Source of the DNA: Theropithecus gelada
Taxonomy: Eukaryota > Chordata > Mammalia > Primates > Cercopithecidae
NCBI RefSeq assembly: GCF_003255815.1
Contig: NC_037674.1
Location: 17,071,615 to 17,135,614 of the forward strand
Direction of reading: 5' to 3'
DNA length: 64,000 nucleotides
Below are positions 58,965 to 64,000 of the stretch, piece by piece. Within the stretch, counting starts at the first letter, position 1; the number at the start of each line of letters is the position of its first letter. A model generated the notes under the pieces. It was not told the origin of the DNA and did no database searches. It was given only the letters and a program-made list of their open reading frames with translations. The translations under genes and the position numbers were made by a program.

Positions 58965-59256
58965 TTTTTTTTTTTGAGATAGGGCCTCACTGTGTCACCC
59001 AGGCTGAAGTGCAGTGGCGCAGTCTCGGCTCACTGCAACCTTCACCTCCCTGGCTCACGCGATCCTTCTGTCTCAGCCTCCCAACTAACTGGGACTATAG
59101 GTGTGTGCCACCATTTGTGGCTAAGCTTTTGTATTTTTTGTATAGATGGAGTTTTGCCATGTTGGCCAGGCTGGTTTTGAACTCCTAGGCTCAAGTGATC
59201 TGCCCACCTTGGCCTCTCAGAATGCTGGGATTACAGGCATGAGCCACCGAGACTGG
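58965..59256 (-). mobile_element. Alu (AluJ-like)
   Basis: Antisense Alu ending ccgagactggcc. Confidence 0.92.
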
Positions 59257-59581
59257 CCTCAACTGGTGAATTTTCTGAATAGCTGCAGTTTGTTTTGTTG
59301 AACAGCAAATAAATATGTTTCCCTCTTTACTATAAAGTACAATGTGAATTATTTTCTTGATGACTCAGTTACTATCAGGGACATTAGGGAACAAAGCTAC
59401 GTGTTTTTGCCCAGGGTTTTATATGATAGTAGTGTAGCTGTGGATGTGGATTGAAGCTGTTGACATTTTAGTCATTCTAATGATTTAAACTTCCATGAGA
59501 GATTTAATGCTTTTGTCCAAGTTTCTGTGGGTATTGAATATATGTTAAGTTAAAGTATTTCTGTGTTACTGTCTCCTTCAG

Positions 59582-59654
59582 GAACCTGACTGTGAACAGC
59601 AGCCCTTAAAACAACTCACCTGTGACTTGGAGGATGATTCTGATAAATTACAAG
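59582..59654 (+). CDS. MGA: MGA coding exon J (73 bases)
   Basis: Small phase 0-1 exon, acceptor ctccttcag, encoding EPDCEQQPLKQLTCDLEDD then SDKLQ. The donor is AAG/gtcaga, which lacks the usual A or G at +3 followed by A at +4 and is the weakest donor in the window. The exon was placed because its phase exactly bridges exon I (phase 0) and exon K (phase 1). Skipping would shift the frame. Confidence 0.92.
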
Positions 59655-60498
59655 GTCAGAATGAACACTAGATCTTAACATTTGGTAGAAATTATTCAGA
59701 TCTAGATTATATTAATAATGGGAGAAAACCCAAAGCATCAATTCAGAATATGTCTGGTTACCCTGTTTGAAACTTATGCCAAAAACAAGGACAATAAGTA
59801 AAAGGTTTTTTTCCCCATTATTTGGTCTGTTAACACTCCTGCTCTCAAAAATAAAAGAAAATTCGTTCATGTTGGTATAGCATGTTGTTGCAAGAGACAT
59901 TTAGGATGAGGTCAGTGAATTTTTTTTTTAACTTCTTTCCAAACCTCAGCAATATTGGCATCATTAGCTATTGGTCCTCCATCACTGCCACCTCTGGGGA
60001 AATCTAGAAGGAGAAAAGGAAGGGAATATTACTGTGATTTACTAGTCGAGGCTACTATCAGAATTACTCTGATGAGAGGTAGTGGTCAGGGAGTTAACAA
60101 TTTGTTTTTGGTTATGCTTCCTGAGACTTCTGACACTTAAGCAGCAGGGCTTCCTAACTTCTTAAAAAATGTCATGGTACGTACAAATAATTATAATGTT
60201 TCTATAGCACATTGAGGTAAGTGGAGGAGGCTGCTAGGGTGGAGGGAACCTGCCTGAAAGTGTGAGCACCCTGAGAGGATTGTGGGGGCCCTTAACATAC
60301 CAGTACACTCATTGGGAAGCTGTACTAAGGAAATCCAGGAGTCTAGTGAAATACGTATCTAGTCAACATGTTGCCATGGATGGAATACTTCGGGGAGTTG
60401 AGTGGTCTGCATAGAATGTAGAAATGGAGCAATCGTATCTAGAAGCACAGAATTAATTCAGAAGTATTTGCAGTAGAAATTAGAGGTAGAGTGCACTT
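59655..60498. other. Unique-looking intron after exon J
   Basis: No convincing repeat or exon; the short open frame at 59955 has no coding support. Confidence 0.5.
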
Positions 60499-60513
60499 AA
60501 AATCAGAATACTA

Positions 60514-60809
60514 CAGCTGGGTGCAGTGGCTCACGCTGTAATCCCAGCACTTTGGGAGGCTGAGGCAGGCAGATCACGAGGTCAAGAGATCCAAGACCAT
60601 CCTGGCCAACATGGTGAAACCCCGTATCTACTAAAAATACAAAAACTAGCTGGGCGTGGTGGCGCACTCCTGTAGTCCCAGCTACTTGGGAGACTGAGGC
60701 AGGAGAATCACTTGAACCTGGGAGGCAGAGGTTGCAGTGAGCCGAGATCACGCCACTGTACTCCAACCTGATGACAGAGCTAGACTTCGTCTCCCAAAAA
60801 AAAAAAAGA
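60514..60809 (+). mobile_element. Alu with exact target duplication
   Basis: aaaatcagaatacta at 60499-60513 and 60810-60824. Confidence 0.95.
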
Positions 60810-60824
60810 AAAATCAGAATACTA

Positions 60825-61242
60825 TTTTTCTGGCTGTTCTTTAGGATTGACTCTAATCTTTACATGTTTCAAAGCATCTTGTAAGTAGCTTCACTTTGCC
60901 TATATGGATAGCAAAATAGTAACCTATACCAGTGAAGCTTAACCTTGGTTATAGGTCATGGTTTCTTTGCAAGCTAACTCTACTGTAATAATTGTGGCAT
61001 TTAGAGCAGTGTTAAGGGAGCTCCCTGTTAGAGCCCAGTCACCAGGATAATGAGGACTATTGTAGTCTTATTCTCTGGAACTTCTTCTTCCTGGAAAACT
61101 CCCAAATTGTGAAAGTTAATACATGTTAAATTACTACTGTGAAAGAACATGAGAATGTGGCAGTTTTTTTCAGAGTTCCATACAAAATGCTGGGATGCAG
61201 AAATCTTTCAACTTTTTATTTATTATTATTATTTTTCATCAG
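60825..61242. other. Intron before exon K
   Basis: Unique-looking, nothing recognised; ends in a T-rich acceptor tract. Confidence 0.55.
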
Positions 61243-61760
61243 AAAAGAGCTGGAAGTCTCCCTGCAATGAAGGGGAATCCTCTTCTACTTCTTATATGCA
61301 TCAGAGGTCACCTGGTGGTCCCACTAAACTGATTGAGATCATCTCAGACTGCAACTGGGAGGAGGATCGGAACAAGATTTTGAGCATCTTATCCCAGCAC
61401 ATCAATAGCAACATGCCACAATCACTTAAGGTGGGCAGCTTCATCATTGAGTTGGCTTCTCAGCGAAAGAGCCGGGGTGAGAAGAACCCTCCTGTTTATT
61501 CTTCTCGTGTGAAAATCTCTATGCCATCATGTCAAGACCAAGATGATATGGCTGAGAAATCTGGATCAGAGACTCCTGATGGTCCATTGTCCCCTGGGAA
61601 AATGGAGGATATCTCTCCTGTGCAGACAGATGCCCTGGATTCAGTGAGGGAGAGATTACATGGAGGCAAAGGTCTGCCTTTTTATGCAGGGCTTTCTCCT
61701 GCAGGGAAGCTTGTGGCCTATAAACGTAAACCCAGTTCAAGTACATCTGGACTTATCCAG
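61243..61760 (+). CDS. MGA: MGA coding exon K (518 bases)
   Basis: Phase 1-0 exon, acceptor tttttcatcag, donor CCAG/gtgaga. The first two bases finish a glutamate codon, then 172 codons follow, starting KSWKSPCNEGESSS and ending SSTSGLIQ. The middle (KLIEIISDCNWEEDRNKILS, ILSQHINSNMP, VGSFIIELASQRK) is helical and hydrophobic in composition and probably folded. The end is Ser/Pro-rich with several SP sites. The next MGA exon is not within the remaining 2.2 kb. Confidence 0.95.
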
Positions 61761-62245
61761 GTGAGAATTATCTTTAATCTGGGTATAGCACCTTTTTATA
61801 CCTAGGTAGCATCATGATTTTTCAGAGCCCTTTATGGTCCTGATATCCTTTATCTTTACATTTCCTGGGAACTGGGTGACAAAATTATTATCTCTTTTTG
61901 TAATAGGCCTAGTTTAGATGCATACCTAGAGTGAATTTTTGTCACATTTATGAACAGAAATGTAGAGCCTTGTATTAGTTTATAATTTTCTTTCTAATCT
62001 TCCCAGAAAGTTACTCTTCATAAACTTTATTGCCTGCGGGCTCTAGTGATACTTTGACAATAAAGCAAGGATAATCAGGGATTCAGTCTAGCTCTTGGAA
62101 TTTATTATTAGTAGATAGGTTTCAAAACAAAACCATGGTTAGAATGGTTAGGTGTAAGTGGAAGATGAAATTGACTTAAAGATAGGCAATGTATGTTTAG
62201 AAACTTGGGGAAATTTTTCATTTTTAAAATTTTATTTATTATTTA
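61761..62245. other. Intron after exon K
   Basis: Nothing recognised. Confidence 0.55.
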
Positions 62246-62249
62246 TTTA

Positions 62250-62526
62250 GCGCAATCTTGGCTCATAGCAACCTCTGCCTCCTGGGTTCAAGCGATTCTT
62301 TGTGCCTCAGCCTCCCAAGTAGCTGGGATTACAGGCATGTGACACCACACCTGGCTAATTTTGTGTGTGTGCGTGGTTTTTTTTTTTGTTTCTTGGTTTT
62401 TTTTTAAGTAGAGACAGGGTTTCGCCATGTTGTGCAAGCTGATCTCGAACTTCTGAGCTCTGGTGATCCACCCACCTTGACCTCCCAAAGTGCTAGGATT
62501 ACAGGTGTGAGCCACCATGCCCAGCT
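62250..62526 (-). mobile_element. Alu lacking its tail end
   Basis: Begins at gcgcaatcttggctcatagc and ends ccatgcccagct. Confidence 0.9.
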
Positions 62527-62769
62527 GAAAATTTTAATTTAGTAAGGTGTTATTTAAATACAAGAGTAAAAATTGAGCCATATTTACTTAATTATATATT
62601 TTCTTTATTTGATTCATAGGGGTTTTGTCAGTGTAATCGTTGTAGGACAAATATCTCTATCTTTGATATTTAGTAATTCACGCAGGTTGTATTAGTAAAA
62701 TTATACTGGCATATAGAAAATTTGAAACGAGATGTTCTGAATTAATGTCATAGTCAAAAAGGTTTTTCT

Positions 62770-63076
62770 AGCTGAGCACGGTTGCTCACACCTGTAATCC
62801 CAGCACTTTGGGAGGCCGAGGTGGTGGATCACCTGAGGTCAGAAGTTTGAGACTAGCCTGGCTGACATGGCGAAACCCCATTTCTACTAAAAATAAAAAA
62901 GCTCAGCATGGTGGCGCGGGCCTGTAATCCCAGCTTCTCGGGAGGCTGAGGCAGGGGAATCATTTGAACCTGGGAGGTGGAGATTGCAGTGAGCTGAGAT
63001 TGTGCCACTGTACTCCAGGCTGGGCAACAGAGGGAGACTGTCTCCAAAAAACAAACAAACAAACAAACAAAAAAAC
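62770..63076 (+). mobile_element. Alu with (CAAA)n tail
   Basis: agctgagcacggttgctcac to aacaaacaaacaaacaaac. Confidence 0.93.
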
Positions 63077-63190
63077 ATATTAAAGTAGCAAATGTGTGGA
63101 AGTGCCTGATATTATTGCGACTTGACTTTCATTAGATTGGCTGCTTCTAAGTCACTAAGGACTTCTGCATTAATAATATGATTGATCTAG

Positions 63191-63482
63191 GCTGGGCGTG
63201 CTGGCTCACGCCTGTAATCCCAGCACTTTGGGAGGTGAATGCAGGTGGATCGTGAGGTCAGGAGTTCAAGACCAGCCTGACCAACATGGTGAAACCCCAT
63301 CTCTACTAAAAATACAAAAATCAGCCAGGCATGGTGGTGCACGCCTGTAATCCCAGCTACTCAACAGGCTGAGGCAGGAGAATCGCTTGAACCTGGGTAG
63401 CGGAGGTTGCCGTGAACTGAGATTGTGCCTCTGCACTCCAGCTTGGGCAACAGAGCGAGACTCCATCTCAAAAAAGAAAAAA
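63191..63482 (+). mobile_element. Alu with doubled target duplication
   Basis: gattgatcta once before (ending 63190) and twice in tandem after the tail (63490-63510). Confidence 0.93.
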
Positions 63483-63511
63483 TTGTAAGATTGATCTAAG
63501 ATTGATCTACT

Positions 63512-64000
63512 TAATTTAAAAACTTTTTATTGCAGTTTACTATTGTGCATGCTATGTAAATACTTCTGTTGATATTTCTTACACTCTTGATGAGGAGAAC
63601 AGTATTTTCTCTACCTTATTTATTGATTGACACTTTGAAAACAAAGGTTTGGCTGATATAATTTCTAGTGAGACCAGGCTCCCTAAAATACAAGCATGGA
63701 AATTTTTTGTTCTCTTCTACCCAGGACTCTCAGAGCCACCATAGAATGTGTCTATATAGGCAGTCCGGCAACTGTAAGATAAACTTTGGGGAAGCTGCAG
63801 AGTAGGCTTCAGCACAGTCCCAAGGGAGCCGGGAGGGTATCTGACCTGTTTCCATATAGCCTAAAAAGTTACAGTAAAGTTTACTTTCAGGGGGAATGAT
63901 CACATTCTTTGTACCAAACTCAAGGCAGAGATATTCTTGATCTCTGTGGGAATAATCATAATTTTACCAAAGTAGCAAAGAGTAATTTTGTTTTGTGTCT
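63512..64000. other. Intron at window end
   Basis: No MGA exon or recognised repeat. Confidence 0.5.

Larger units (their letters stand above)
1..64000 (+). other. MGA: MGA gene, central part (introns and 11 exons)
   Basis: Eleven plus-strand open segments flanked by AG and GT splice sites join in compatible phases (0-1, 1-1, 1-1, 1-1, 1-0 and so on) into about 1,127 codons recognisable as MGA. From knowledge of the family, MGA binds DNA through a T-box and, as a dimer with MAX, through a bHLH-zipper. It acts in the nucleus in the non-canonical Polycomb complex PRC1.6 with PCGF6, L3MBTL2 and E2F6, and is a tumour suppressor. Neither DNA-binding domain is in the window, so 1-25280 must be an internal intron and the gene continues past 64000. 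Intron lengths run from 118 bases (28164-28281) to about 8.6 kb (42583-51173). Confidence 0.93.

Noticed and set aside
59955..60140. Open frame of 61 codons after exon J
   Set aside because: No splice sites that fit MGA phases, no recognisable protein, and exon J joins exon K in phase without it.
1..64000. A prokaryotic-style defence or other novel gene system
   Set aside because: The whole window is primate intron and exon sequence with SINE/LINE background; no operons, CRISPR-type direct repeats with spacers, or unknown multi-gene cassettes are present.

Overview
The window is primate nuclear DNA and covers a central, partial stretch of the plus-strand gene MGA (MAX dimerization protein MGA), a very large transcription factor with an N-terminal T-box and a C-terminal bHLH-zipper that lie outside this window. 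The organism looks like an Old World monkey (macaque, baboon or vervet type). The youngest Alu elements, for example near 13359, 16340, 20843, 22628 and 54413, carry the variant head reading ggctcaagcctg (aggcttgagcc on the other strand). Several also have ctagtt/aactag and ccggatctc variants that I recall as marks of cercopithecine AluY lineages, not of human AluY. Species is inferred from this alone.

Layout. 1-25280 is intron, almost entirely built from Alu, old L1, MLT1-type LTR, DNA-transposon and L2 fragments. 25281-61760 holds eleven MGA coding exons: 25281-26229, 28085-28163, 28282-28377, 36581-36712, 36954-37058, 39828-40495, 42234-42582, 51174-51400, 53144-53329, 59582-59654 and 61243-61760. 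Their reading phases join without a break and together give about 1,127 codons. 61761-64000 is the next intron. No promoter, first exon or last exon of MGA is present.

The encoded part of MGA has, in order: two consensus SUMO-acceptor motifs in an acidic segment, an AT-hook-like basic motif, a short heptad-like helix, a CAG-encoded glutamine tract, a cysteine-rich module with a duplicated C-x4-C-x3-C-x-C pattern followed by a highly charged segment, and Ser/Pro-rich linkers. From established knowledge, MGA pairs with MAX and is the DNA-binding scaffold of the PRC1.6 repressor complex, silencing germline and MYC-type targets. The window carries the linker and conserved middle domain of that protein.

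The introns hold two ribosomal-protein retrocopies: RPS15A, sense, nearly full length, at 53840; and RPL6, antisense, 5'-truncated, inside an old L1 at 46822. Roughly 80 Alu insertions or fragments are present, many with readable target-site duplications, plus nested and head-to-head Alu pairs. Two small inserts have retroposition hallmarks but unusual content: a pyrimidine-only insert at 18212-18404 and an ERV-LTR-tail-like insert at 57975-58323. A repeat-poor island at 55555-56965 holds a splice-acceptor-plus-ORF arrangement on the minus strand. I found no bacterial-type system, CRISPR array, tRNA or rRNA.
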